Assembly: GCA_038224615.1 (NCBI GenBank) | Contig: JBBRFH010000103.1 | Span: forward strand, 1 to 11,297 | Reading direction: 5' to 3' | DNA: 11,297 bases | Source of the DNA: JBBRFH01 sp038224615 | GTDB lineage: Bacteria; Planctomycetota; Phycisphaerae; Tepidisphaerales; Tepidisphaeraceae | Shown here: positions 1 to 7,704 of the stretch, piece after piece | Layout: every line of letters starts with the position of its first letter | Numbering within the stretch: the stretch's first letter is position 1 | Program-made: the position numbers and the translations under genes | The notes under the pieces: model-generated | Database searches by the model: none | What the model was told of the DNA's origin: nothing | What the model saw: the letters and a program-made list of their open reading frames with translations, nothing else

Positions 1-390
1 TCGATCTATCTCGACGTATTCTCCACGCTCGAGCAGACCGGCAACAAGGCGGACGTCGACGCCTACTTCGAGCGCGTCTTCCTCGCCGCCCAATCGCAAC
101 TGAAGGCTTTCCCTGACGATCCGACCTATTACAACGAACTCGCCTGGCTGTGCGCCCGCTCCGGGCGACGTCTGGATGAGGCGGTGTCGCTAGCCGAGGA
201 AGCCGTCAAGCGCCAGCCGGATGAGGCCGCGTATCTCGATACACTCGCCGAGGCGAAGTTTCGCGTCGGGAAGATCGACGAAGCCATCGCCGCTGAAGCG
301 AAAGCGCTCAAGTCGCGTCCCGACGACACGTTCATGCTGGAACAACTCGACCGCTTCAAGAAAGCCGCCGCGACGCAACCGACGAAGTGA
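1..390 (+). CDS. TPR-repeat protein, C-terminal fragment (5' end outside window)
   Basis: The frame is open from base 1 to a TGA at 388-390, giving 129 residues of a protein whose start lies to the left. Two helix-pair units with tetratricopeptide-repeat character are visible: one around residues 43-75 (YYNELAWLCARSG, then LDEAVSLAEEAVKRQPD) and one around 76-110 (YLDTLAEAKFRVGKIDEAIAAEAKALKSRPDD), each with the usual small residue/Gly/Ala/Pro spacing. TPRs form superhelical protein-binding scaffolds, so the likely role is protein interaction; the partner and any N-terminal domain are unknown. An internal ATG at 184 exists, but the TPR pattern continues upstream of it, so it is not the real start. 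The sequence ends in a short Lys/Ala/Thr-rich tail. The next gene is on the opposite strand, so this gene ends its transcription unit here. Confidence 0.85.
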   Translation, partial: SIYLDVFSTLEQTGNKADVDAYFERVFLAAQSQLKAFPDDPTYYNELAWLCARSGRRLDEAVSLAEEAVKRQPDEAAYLDTLAEAKFRVGKIDEAIAAEAKALKSRPDDTFMLEQLDRFKKAAATQPTK

Positions 391-432
391 AGCGTGATCC
401 CGCGTCCGGCGGGTTGAGGCCCGTCGTCTGCG

Positions 433-498
433 CCAACACCTTCTGTCGCCTACACCAACACTTTGCGTCGGCTGCGCCAACACTTTCTGTCATCCTGA
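433..498. repeat. three 22-bp imperfect direct repeats
   Basis: Three head-to-tail units of exactly 22 bp begin at 433, 455 and 477. Each opens with CCAACAC followed by a CTT/TTT-rich stretch and GTC; units 1 and 2 match at 16 of 22 positions. There is no spacer, and the last unit overlaps the left arm of the inverted repeat at 487-594. The period of about two helical turns would put any bound protein on one face of the DNA. No function can be assigned. With the inverted repeat it accounts for most of the 248-bp gap between two convergent genes, where I see no gene. Confidence 0.6.
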
Positions 499-594
499 GC
501 GCAGCGAAGGATCTGCTGGCGCCGGCGAGGCCCGTCCACGAACCATTGGCCCTTGCCGCGGCGAGTAGATCCTTCGCTGCGCTCTGGATGACAG
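487..594. repeat. 28-bp inverted repeat with a 52-bp centre
   Basis: The left arm at 487-514 starts CTGTCATCCTGAGC and the right arm at 567-594 ends in GGATGACAG. They are reverse complements at 27 of 28 positions. The centre at 515-566 is unique and GC-rich. The TGTCATCCTGAGC...GAAGGATCT word is, from memory, a common intergenic palindrome in several environmental bacterial phyla, so this is probably one copy of a dispersed non-coding element. It lies between two convergent genes, so transcripts from either side could fold it into a long hairpin. No U-run follows either arm, so it is not a classical intrinsic terminator. Confidence 0.75.
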
Positions 595-638
595 GCTCGC
601 GCCCCGCTTCATGCGATCAGCACGCCGAGGAAACATCC

Positions 639-1793
639 TCAAAAGTAGAAGTGCAATCCCACGCCGTAGAACTGGATGCGATCGGTGTAAAACTGCCCGT
701 TCGGCGAGTTGCCGTCGTAGAACTCGAGCATGAGCATCATGCGTTGGCTGAACCGACCCGGGTCCTCAAACTGCAGGCCGGCGCGGATGGAGTAATCGAA
801 GTCCCAGTCGTTCTGCTCGCGGTTCTGCACGTCACCGGCGATGACCGGCCGAATGCCGCCCCGGCCGCCGAACGTCCAGGGGCTGCGCCATTCGATGCCG
901 TATTGCAGGTACCACGGGTCGATATTGGCGGGCTCCTGGTCGAAGAGATACCCCGCCCCGCCGTAGACTCGAAATCCCTTCGGCAGCTCGTAGCTGGCGA
1001 TAAGATCGACGGCCTCGTAGCTGACGTTGACGCGTTGCGAGCCGTCGATGTTGTTACGCAGGATGTACTCATCGCCCAGGTGCGAGCTCTGGTGATAGAC
1101 ACGCGTCAGCAGCGAGAAGTCGTTGTAGCGCATCGCGGCATAAGGCCCGACGAAGTAGTCGGCGTTGACCAGATCGAACGAGCTGGAGTCCAGGTCGAAG
1201 ATCGCAAACACGCCCGCCTGGATGCCCGCCTCCCAGCGGAAGTCGTTGGGGTAGGCCTTGCGGATGATGGAAATCGTCTCGCCAAAGCCGACCGACGCGA
1301 CGTTGCCCAGGTTGGCGTCGCCGCTCTGGGAATAGTGGTTGTAGGACGCGTAAAAGTGCGGCCAGCGGGGGTCGGCGATCAGCGGCTCGAACAATCGGCC
1401 GGACGAAAGATACAGCGTCAGCGGCGCATCGCTCGCGGGCGCGACCGGCTGGGGCACCGCGCCCACCGCCGACGCCACTTTCACCGGCTGCGTCTTGGGA
1501 ATCGACGGATCCTTGGCGACGGGCGTGTTGTCGACGAGCACAACCCGCTTCACGCCGGAAATCGACCCGAGCGACTTGATAAGCTGCTCGCGCTCCAGCG
1601 TGCCGAAGCCGCGGTTGGGATAGCGGACTTCGCCATCGACGACGACCAGCCCTTCAGACTTCAGCGCGAACTCCCTCTCCAACACCGCCGCCGCATATCC
1701 GGCGATGTAGCGGTCATCGGCCTCTGCGGCATAAAGTGTCGTGGCGGCGGCGAGGACGATCGCGGCAATGGCGGTGGCGGTGCGGGTTCCCAT
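639..1793 (-). CDS. outer-membrane beta-barrel protein, DUF1207-like, with BON-like N-terminal region
   Basis: The 384-residue protein has a clear signal peptide (residues 1-22, ending LYAAEADD). A region at about 29-88 (YIAGYAAAVLEREF ... VVDGEVRYPNRG ... SISGVKRVVLVD) has the alternating helix/strand look of a BON domain, and a Pro/Ala/Val linker follows at 95-125. The rest matches what I remember of DUF1207: LFEPLIADPRWPHFYASY near 135-151, VYHQSSHLGDEYI at 232-244, amphipathic strands throughout, and a C-terminal Phe (HFYF), as expected of a barrel inserted by the BAM machinery. The function of DUF1207 is not known; the protein should sit in the outer membrane with the BON-like part in the periplasm. 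The reading frame is open upstream to 2096, but that stretch is low-complexity and the signal peptide begins at the ATG at 1793, so I chose that start. No strong Shine-Dalgarno is visible. It lies 299 bp downstream of fumC with a hairpin between, so it probably has its own promoter. Confidence 0.8.
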   Translation of the reverse strand: MGTRTATAIAAIVLAAATTLYAAEADDRYIAGYAAAVLEREFALKSEGLVVVDGEVRYPNRGFGTLEREQLIKSLGSISGVKRVVLVDNTPVAKDPSIPKTQPVKVASAVGAVPQPVAPASDAPLTLYLSSGRLFEPLIADPRWPHFYASYNHYSQSGDANLGNVASVGFGETISIIRKAYPNDFRWEAGIQAGVFAIFDLDSSSFDLVNADYFVGPYAAMRYNDFSLLTRVYHQSSHLGDEYILRNNIDGSQRVNVSYEAVDLIASYELPKGFRVYGGAGYLFDQEPANIDPWYLQYGIEWRSPWTFGGRGGIRPVIAGDVQNREQNDWDFDYSIRAGLQFEDPGRFSQRMMLMLEFYDGNSPNGQFYTDRIQFYGVGLHFYF

Positions 1794-1932
1794 GCCGCTC
1801 ACGTTACGCGCCAGACGTCGCACATGCCAAACGGATGCCCCGCCCACGCCAACCGCGCCCGCCCGTCTGCGCATCGGCTTGACATCCGATGGACCCAATC
1901 GGCAGGCAGAAAACGGCTGCCTGTCGGCATTA

Positions 1933-2006
1933 TCAGACGCTTCGGCCCCGGCTGAGAACCTCCCGGCCAGGCCCGAGCCGCCTTCGGCCGGGGCCGACGC
2001 CTCTGA
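1933..2006. repeat. GC-rich 19-bp inverted repeat in the fumC / DUF1207 gap
   Basis: Arms at 1933-1951 (TCAGACGCTTCGGCCCCGG) and 1988-2006 (CCGGGGCCGACGCCTCTGA) pair at 17 of 19 positions around a 36-bp centre that is itself rich in GGCC and CCGG. It lies 3' of fumC and 5' of the DUF1207-like gene, both on the minus strand. It could act as a transcript-end structure for fumC, but no U-run follows, so factor-independent termination is not supported. The rest of the 299-bp gap (1794-2092) is GC-rich with no convincing gene or promoter. Confidence 0.55.
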
Positions 2007-2092
2007 TCCGCGCGCGTTGCTCGGCGCTGCGCGGCATGCCAACGGCTCGGCGGAGAGATCCCGCGCGCGGCCTCGCGATTCGGAGTCACGCT

Positions 2093-3511
<1,419 letters not shown>

Positions 3512-3535
3512 GAACTAATCGTAGCACCGTTTTTT

Positions 3536-3605
3536 CGTAGTGTGGGCATCCTGCCCACGCTATTGCTGTGCAAATGCAAGCTGTGGGCAGGATGCCCACA
3601 GTACG
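3536..3605. repeat. double palindrome (two inverted copies of GTGGGCA-N3-TGCCCAC)
   Basis: Two units, GTGGGCATCCTGCCCAC (3542-3558) and GTGGGCAGGATGCCCAC (3583-3599), are each a 7-bp palindrome with a 3-base loop, and are exact reverse complements of each other. With the flanks, the arms at 3536-3558 and 3583-3605 match at 22 of 23 positions. The DNA or RNA can therefore form either two small hairpins or one long one. It fills most of the 98-bp gap between the plsC stop and the fumC start. A run of Ts at 3530-3535 lies on the wrong side to be a minus-strand terminator tail. Confidence 0.75.
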
Positions 3606-3609
3606 GAAA

Positions 3610-4278
3610 TCATGCCCTGCGCAGCTCTTCGTCCCACTGCCTCGCTTCTTCAAACATCTCGTTGAAGATCCTCGTCAGCGTCTGGACGATCTGGTCGCTG
3701 GACATCCCGGTCATGTCGATCGGCGCGCGGTAGATCACCCGCACCCGGCCGAACTTGGGGGCGACCTGGTGGCGTGGCCAGGCGTCGTAGGCGCCGTAGA
3801 TGATCGCGGGCATCACCGGCACCTTGGCCCGGCGGACAACCAGCGCGACGCCCGCCTGGACGGGGAGCATCGTGCCGTTGGCCGTGCGGTGGCCTTCGGG
3901 GAAGATCGTGAGGATCCACCCCTCCTGCAGCAGCCTAATCGTCTGCTTCATCGCCCCGACGTCGCCGCTGCCCTGCTTGACGGGGAAGGCGTTGAGCTTG
4001 GTGATCAGCCACCGGAACGGCGCGATCTTGAACAGGTACGCATCGGCCAGAAACGCAAACGGCCGCCGCATGAGGACGGCGAGCAGGATCGGGTCGATGT
4101 AGCTCTGGTGATTGGAGACGACCAGCACGCCCCCGGCTTTGGGCAGCAGGTGCTTGTTGCGGACCTTCAGGTCGAACATCACGCGCACGAGGATCGCGCA
4201 CAGGCTCTGCAGGAACTTCCAGATAAAGTCGCGACGGATGCGGGGAAGCGGCTCGGCCGTGGAAACGGGTTGGCTCAC
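3610..4278 (-). CDS. plsC: 1-acyl-sn-glycerol-3-phosphate acyltransferase (PlsC family)
   Basis: This enzyme transfers an acyl chain to the sn-2 position of lysophosphatidic acid, giving phosphatidic acid for membrane phospholipid synthesis at the cytoplasmic membrane face. The 222-residue protein has a hydrophobic segment at 23-35, the H(X)4D catalytic motif NHQSYIDP (His57, Asp62), the FPEGHR substrate-binding motif (126-131), and the later VPVMPAIIYGA block (153-163), in the family's standard order and length. The start is a GTG at 4278-4276, sharing four bases with the cmk stop codon (GTGA), so translation is probably coupled to cmk. A cmk-plsC neighbourhood is also known from Firmicutes genomes, which supports both calls. 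It may use a different acyl acceptor, since the family is broad. Confidence 0.88.
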   Translation of the reverse strand: MSQPVSTAEPLPRIRRDFIWKFLQSLCAILVRVMFDLKVRNKHLLPKAGGVLVVSNHQSYIDPILLAVLMRRPFAFLADAYLFKIAPFRWLITKLNAFPVKQGSGDVGAMKQTIRLLQEGWILTIFPEGHRTANGTMLPVQAGVALVVRRAKVPVMPAIIYGAYDAWPRHQVAPKFGRVRVIYRAPIDMTGMSSDQIVQTLTRIFNEMFEEARQWDEELRRA

Positions 4279-4943
4279 GCGGTCTTCCCCGCCTGCACAA
4301 TGCCGATGATCTGATCGACCACCTGCTGGAAGCTCATGTAAGTGGTATCGATCTCGATGGCGTCCCTGGGCTTCTCCAGCGGGCCGACGAGGCGCTCCAT
4401 GTCGCGCTTGTCGCGCGAGACGATCTGCCCGTAGAGCTCGTAGAAGTCGATCTGATCGCCGCGCTCACGGTGCTCGTTAAAGCGGCGTCGGGCACGCTCG
4501 ACGGGGAGCGCATCGATAAAGAATTTGTAAGGCGCCTTGGGGAAGACGATCGTTCCCTGATCGCGGCCTTCGGTGACGACGTTGCCCAGCTTCTCCCCGA
4601 TCGCCCGCTGCTGGTGTACGAGCAACTCACGGATCGCCGGAACCACCGCGACGTACGATGCCGACTCGCTCACCTCGCGGCTGCCGAGCAGGTGCGTGAC
4701 GGGCTCGCCATTGAGCACGACGCCGGGCGGGTCCTTGGTGAAATCGAACTCGATCTTCGCGTGTTTGGCGACGTAGCAGAGCTCGATCTGATTGGACAGA
4801 TCGATCTCCCGTCGGCGCGCAGCAAGGCCGATGGCCCGGTACATGTGACCGGTATTAAGAAACGCGAATCCGAGGCGGCGCGCCACCTCCTTCGCGACGG
4901 TCGACTTGCCGGAACCCGCAGGCCCATCGATCGTAATCACCAT
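4275..4943 (-). CDS. cmk: cytidylate kinase
   Basis: It phosphorylates CMP and dCMP with ATP in the cytoplasm, feeding CTP/dCTP and CDP-lipid synthesis. The 222 residues are the normal length. Motifs seen are the P-loop GPAGSGKST (7-15), the CMP-binding turn NTGHMYRA (30-37), VSESASYVAVVPAIRELLV (91-109) followed by QQR, EGRDQGT (125-131), and the lid region SRDKRDMER (176-184). The CMP-binding turn is unusual: most family members have D(S/T)GAxYR, so Asp to Asn and Ala to His changes are present; the rest is standard and the gene looks functional. The ATG at 4943 places the P-loop at the expected distance from the N-terminus. No Shine-Dalgarno is evident. It is the first gene of the cmk-plsC pair. 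Confidence 0.93.
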   Translation of the reverse strand: MVITIDGPAGSGKSTVAKEVARRLGFAFLNTGHMYRAIGLAARRREIDLSNQIELCYVAKHAKIEFDFTKDPPGVVLNGEPVTHLLGSREVSESASYVAVVPAIRELLVHQQRAIGEKLGNVVTEGRDQGTIVFPKAPYKFFIDALPVERARRRFNEHRERGDQIDFYELYGQIVSRDKRDMERLVGPLEKPRDAIEIDTTYMSFQQVVDQIIGIVQAGKTA

Positions 4944-5022
4944 TCAGCCAGTGTATTTACCGCCGCGCGATGAGATTGCCAATTCTTGGCGCGCGTCAGG
5001 TGACTTTCGCACAGAAAAACGG

Positions 5023-5129
5023 AACCACGAATCTTCACGAATTGCACGAATCAGAATGAGAACGAAGAGTCGGGGACGGCAGTCAGCCATCCGCATCTCC
5101 ATTCGTGAGATTCGTGAAGATTCGTGGTT
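5023..5129. repeat. mirrored CACGAAT / ATTCGTG word array
   Basis: CACGAAT occurs at 5026, 5036 and 5045, and its complement ATTCGTG at 5101, 5110 and 5120, so the spacing of 10 then 9 bp is mirrored exactly. The inner-most full match is 20 of 20 bp between 5023-5042 and 5110-5129. A 49-bp unique centre (5052-5100) separates the arrays. The element lies in the 194-bp gap between the isomerase-like gene's stop and the cmk start, both on the minus strand. Spacing near one helical turn would place all words on one DNA face. From memory, CACGAAT-rich palindromes recur between genes in planctomycetes. The rest of the gap shows no gene. Confidence 0.75.
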
Positions 5130-5137
5130 TCCCGTTC

Positions 5138-5953
5138 CTACAGCATCGGCGTGAGGAGGCGGATGCCGCGGCGGATGCCTTCGATGGGGTCGACCTGGTC
5201 GGACTCGTACTCGATGCCGAGATAGCCGTCGTAGCCGGCGCGTTTTGCGATGTCGATGCAGCGCTTGTGGTCGAAGCGCGGGTGATTCAGGTGCTCGTCG
5301 ATGTCGTTGACCTTGGCGTGGGTGGCCGACGCGTAGGGCATGATCTTCTCGAGCGCCTGGTAGCGGTCGAGCGTGTCCGGCCAGTTGCCGAAGTCGGCCA
5401 GCACGCCGAGGGGACCCTTGCCATGCGTCCTTTCGACGCACTGGGCGAGCAGGACGATGAAATCGGGGTTGAAGCTGAGGCCCCAGTGGTTCTCGATGGT
5501 GATCTGCACGCCATGCCGGATGCCGACATCGCACAGGCGGCGAAAGCTGTCGATGCAGCAGTCGGTGGCGCCGCTGAGCGCTGCCATGTCGTTCATGTTG
5601 ACGTCCGCTCCGCCGCTGTTGGCGCGGATCGTCGGCATGCCGAGATAAGCGGCCACCGGAATCCATCGCGCGTAGTTGGCGATCGCGATCGCCCGGCGCG
5701 TCGGGTCGCCATCGGATAGATCGCCGTGCTCGTCGATCGCCAGGTTCAGCATCGTCACCCCCGCATCGAAGGCGGCGGTGCGGAGCTTGTCGAGATACTC
5801 GGGGCGGGTCGACTCGAAGAACGTGTTGTTGAGCTCGACCGCCTCGATGCCGAACTGCTCGCGCACGAAACGAGGATAGTCGAGCATCTTGAGCGGATTC
5901 TCAATCGCACGAAAGAACTTCTGCAACGACCAGCCGGCGAGGGAGAGTTTCAT
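5138..5953 (-). CDS. sugar phosphate isomerase/epimerase-like TIM-barrel protein
   Basis: The 271-residue protein has the xylose-isomerase-like TIM-barrel pattern (also called AP endonuclease 2 family): KLSLAGWSL strand 1, GIEAVELNN strand 2, and the four expected divalent-metal ligands Glu154 (ITIENHWG), Asp187 (LADFGNWP), His212 (ATHAKVND) and Glu248 (YLGIEYESD). Such enzymes isomerise or epimerise sugars, inositols or keto-sugars; the substrate cannot be read from sequence. No signal peptide is seen, so it is cytoplasmic. The frame is open to 6037, but the first 28 codons run through a repeat element, and ATG 5953 starts directly at the first barrel strand. No Shine-Dalgarno precedes it. 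The ThuA-domain gene lies 95 bp upstream on the same strand; the two probably form a carbohydrate-utilisation operon. Confidence 0.85.
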   Translation of the reverse strand: MKLSLAGWSLQKFFRAIENPLKMLDYPRFVREQFGIEAVELNNTFFESTRPEYLDKLRTAAFDAGVTMLNLAIDEHGDLSDGDPTRRAIAIANYARWIPVAAYLGMPTIRANSGGADVNMNDMAALSGATDCCIDSFRRLCDVGIRHGVQITIENHWGLSFNPDFIVLLAQCVERTHGKGPLGVLADFGNWPDTLDRYQALEKIMPYASATHAKVNDIDEHLNHPRFDHKRCIDIAKRAGYDGYLGIEYESDQVDPIEGIRRGIRLLTPML

Positions 5954-5961
5954 GATGTGCG

Positions 5962-6048
5962 CAATGACGAATGACGATTGCCGAATGACGATTGGAAACG
6001 CGAAGATCGATGCGCCTTTCCAATCGTCATTCGTCATTCGTCATTCCT
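5962..6048. repeat. mirrored heptad-repeat element between thuA-like and isomerase-like genes
   Basis: Five 7-bp units run from 5962 to 5996 (CAATGAC, GAATGAC, GATTGCC, GAATGAC, GATTGGA). The reverse-oriented array AATCGTC, ATTCGTC, ATTCGTC, ATTCCTT follows from 6022. The exact inverted match is 16 bp (5983-5998 with 6017-6032) around an 18-bp loop. The element fills almost the whole 95-bp space, abutting the ThuA gene's stop codon and ending 8 bp from the isomerase-like gene's ATG. In a shared mRNA it would form a hairpin just before that start codon. Its words resemble those of the element at 7705-7800. Confidence 0.75.
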
Positions 6049-6708
6049 TCATTTGGCTGCCCACAGGAAACCGCGGCGCATGAGCGTGAGGACCGGTTCG
6101 CTCTCGACGATGTTGGCCTGGTGCCCGAGCGAGTTGTAGTAAACGCGGCCGTGGCCGTAGTAGCGGGTCCAGACGACTGGCATGTCGAACTTGCCGTTGG
6201 GCGTATGCGGTCCTGCGGCCACCGGAAATTCCGTCGTCGCGAGCACGCGGTTGCTCGGGTCGGTGTGCATGTAGTACTGCTCGGAGCTCACGTCGAAATC
6301 GCCGATGCCTTCGACGATCGGACTCGATCCCTTGATGGTGCGGACGCGGTAGTTCGTGCCGTCGTTGCCGGGGTGGGCGACCCACTGTCCGCCGGTCATA
6401 AACTGCCACTCAGTGTTGTCGCGGAATGAATCGCACATCCCACCATGACAGCCGGCGATGCCGACGCCGAAATCCTTGACGGCTTTGAAGATCGGGTTGG
6501 CCTGCTCGCCGCTGATCTTGCCCATCGTCCAGACGGGGACTATCAGGCTCAACGCCGTGACCTTGGCCTCGTCCATGAAGGCGTCGAGCGTATCGGAAAC
6601 CTCGACCTCGAATCCGTCCTGCTTAAGAATTCGTTCAAATATCTCGGCGACCTGCTTCGGCTGATGGCCGTCCCATCCGCCCCATACAATCAGTGCTTTT
6701 CGCGACAT
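6049..6708 (-). CDS. ThuA-like domain protein (glutamine-amidotransferase-like fold)
   Basis: The 219-residue protein consists of a single ThuA-like domain with no signal peptide. Recognisable blocks are the first strand ALIVWGGWDGH (5-15), GVGIAGCHGG (81-90), the family hallmark GGQWVAHPG (106-114), SSEQYYMHTDPS (141-152) and MPVVWTRYYGHGRVYYNSLGH (176-196). ThuA-type proteins are tied to trehalose and other sugar use, but the biochemical activity of most members is unsettled. It sits immediately upstream of an isomerase/epimerase-like gene, a frequent pairing in planctomycete sugar-utilisation loci (from memory). A purine-rich AGAGAG lies about 6 bases before the ATG at 6708 and supports that start. 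The gene is divergent from the kinase-like gene. Confidence 0.87.
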   Translation of the reverse strand: MSRKALIVWGGWDGHQPKQVAEIFERILKQDGFEVEVSDTLDAFMDEAKVTALSLIVPVWTMGKISGEQANPIFKAVKDFGVGIAGCHGGMCDSFRDNTEWQFMTGGQWVAHPGNDGTNYRVRTIKGSSPIVEGIGDFDVSSEQYYMHTDPSNRVLATTEFPVAAGPHTPNGKFDMPVVWTRYYGHGRVYYNSLGHQANIVESEPVLTLMRRGFLWAAK

Positions 6709-6751
6709 TGTTGACTCTCTGTAAAATAAGTGCGGAGAGCATGCGGTATTT

Positions 6752-6821
6752 GGGGGGGAAACTCAAATGGGGGGGGGCGAAGGCAGTGAGGCAATGAGGC
6801 AATGAGGGAAAGAGGGAACGA
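6752..6821. repeat. G-tracts and an 8-bp tandem repeat in a divergent gap
   Basis: Runs of seven Gs (6752-6758) and nine Gs (6769-6777) are followed by five imperfect 8-bp units from 6782: GGCAGTGA, GGCAATGA, GGCAATGA, GGGAAAGA and GGGAACGA. The stretch lies between the divergent ThuA-domain and kinase-like genes, where both promoters must be. Homopolymeric G runs and short tandem repeats are prone to slippage, so copy number may vary. The CAATGA core is shared with the heptad elements at 5962 and 7705. There is no inverted partner array. Confidence 0.7.
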
Positions 6822-6852
6822 CCGATTCATCGTTGGGGGGATGTCGGGGACA

Positions 6853-6881
6853 TTTCGGCGGAATCGACTTAGCGCTATACT
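6853..6881 (+). promoter_or_regulatory. possible promoter of the kinase-like gene, near-leaderless
   Basis: TATACT at 6876-6881 is a good -10 box. The matching -35 position (6853-6858, TTTCGG) is weak. Transcription would begin about 3-4 bases before the ATG at 6892, giving a nearly leaderless mRNA, which fits the absence of a Shine-Dalgarno there. This is a pattern match only. Confidence 0.25.
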
Positions 6882-6891
6882 TGCGGTCACG

Positions 6892-7698
6892 ATGTCTGCC
6901 GAAACATTCAGGGGAAAGGTCGATCCGGCGCGCGAGCACGGCGTGTGGTACGGCATGCACGCGCTGGGGCGCGATGCGCTGCCCATGGAAATCACTGCCG
7001 GCGGGCGCACGTTCAAAATCAGCCGGTTCATCAAGCACGACTTCTTCGCGGCGACCGGGTTCTATGCGGACGTTCGCACCGGCGAGCGCGCGGTGCTCAA
7101 GATGTCGCGCACGCAGCCGTTCATCGGCCTGCCGCTGCGCTGGCTGGGGCGATGGATCAACCGGCGTGAGATGCGCTTCTACGCCAAGCTCGCCGATCTG
7201 CCCAACGTGCCGGGCATCATCGGCGCGGTAGGGGATACGGGCTTTGTCCACGCGTTCGCCGACGGCGAACCGCTTTCGGCGCAGAGCACGATTCCGGACG
7301 ACTTCTTCGACGACATCCTTCGGCTGATCGAGCTTTTCTACGCCCGCGGGATGGCGATCGTCGACACCAACAAGCCCGAGAACATTCTGCTCGGTGACGA
7401 CGGCCGGCCGCATTTGATCGACTTCCAGATCAGCTTCGACATCCTCGACCTCGGCGATTACTGGCCGGCCCGTCCGCTGCTGCGAATGCTTCGGCGCACC
7501 GACGTGTATCACGTCCTCAAGCACAAGAAGCGGCTCCGGCCTGACCTGCTCAGCGACGCCGAAGCCGCCATGGTCGAACGCCGTAGTTGGCCGGTCCGGT
7601 TGCATCGCACGCTCACACGCCCATACTTCATCATCCGCCGGCGCCTGTTCGCTTATCTGCGGATCAAGGGCAAGTTGATGCCGGAGGGAAGCAAGTAG
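6892..7698 (+). CDS. protein-kinase-fold protein, substrate unknown
   Basis: The 268-residue product shows a minimal kinase-like core: a candidate ATP-anchoring Lys70 (RAVLKMSR), a candidate helix-C Glu93 (NRREMRFYAKL), a catalytic loop IVDTNKPENILL with Asp158 and Asn164, and a metal-binding LIDFQ (Asp177) in place of DFG. The loop lacks the His of the usual HRD; Val precedes Asp158. This looks closer to small-molecule or lipopolysaccharide (Kdo/RIO-like) kinases than to Ser/Thr receptor kinases, but I cannot name the family. The basic C-terminus (RRRLFAYLRIKGK) may touch membrane or nucleic acid; no transmembrane helix is clear. The frame opens at 6802, but the first 30 codons start inside a tandem repeat, so ATG 6892 is preferred; ATG 6841 is an alternative. 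galE follows 112 bp downstream on the same strand, suggesting a cell-surface sugar role (inference). Confidence 0.7.
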   Translation: MSAETFRGKVDPAREHGVWYGMHALGRDALPMEITAGGRTFKISRFIKHDFFAATGFYADVRTGERAVLKMSRTQPFIGLPLRWLGRWINRREMRFYAKLADLPNVPGIIGAVGDTGFVHAFADGEPLSAQSTIPDDFFDDILRLIELFYARGMAIVDTNKPENILLGDDGRPHLIDFQISFDILDLGDYWPARPLLRMLRRTDVYHVLKHKKRLRPDLLSDAEAAMVERRSWPVRLHRTLTRPYFIIRRRLFAYLRIKGKLMPEGSK

Positions 7699-7704
7699 GA
7701 AGCA

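Noticed and set aside
433..498. Possible CRISPR array
   Set aside because: The three 22-bp units are contiguous with no spacers, diverge from one another, and no cas gene is present.
387..1955. 522-codon open frame on the plus strand
   Set aside because: It runs antisense to the DUF1207-like gene and through the upstream inverted repeat. Its translation is Arg/Val/Ala-rich without recognisable domains, as expected from an antisense frame in GC-rich DNA, whereas the minus strand encodes a signal peptide and a barrel.
3536..3605. Intrinsic terminator for the cmk-plsC operon
   Set aside because: The stem is followed by an A-run, not a U-run, in the minus-strand direction; the T-run is on the other strand and upstream side.
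5954..6037. 28-codon extension of the isomerase-like gene to an earlier ATG
   Set aside because: It is simply translation of the heptad repeat element; the barrel's first strand starts at the ATG at 5953.
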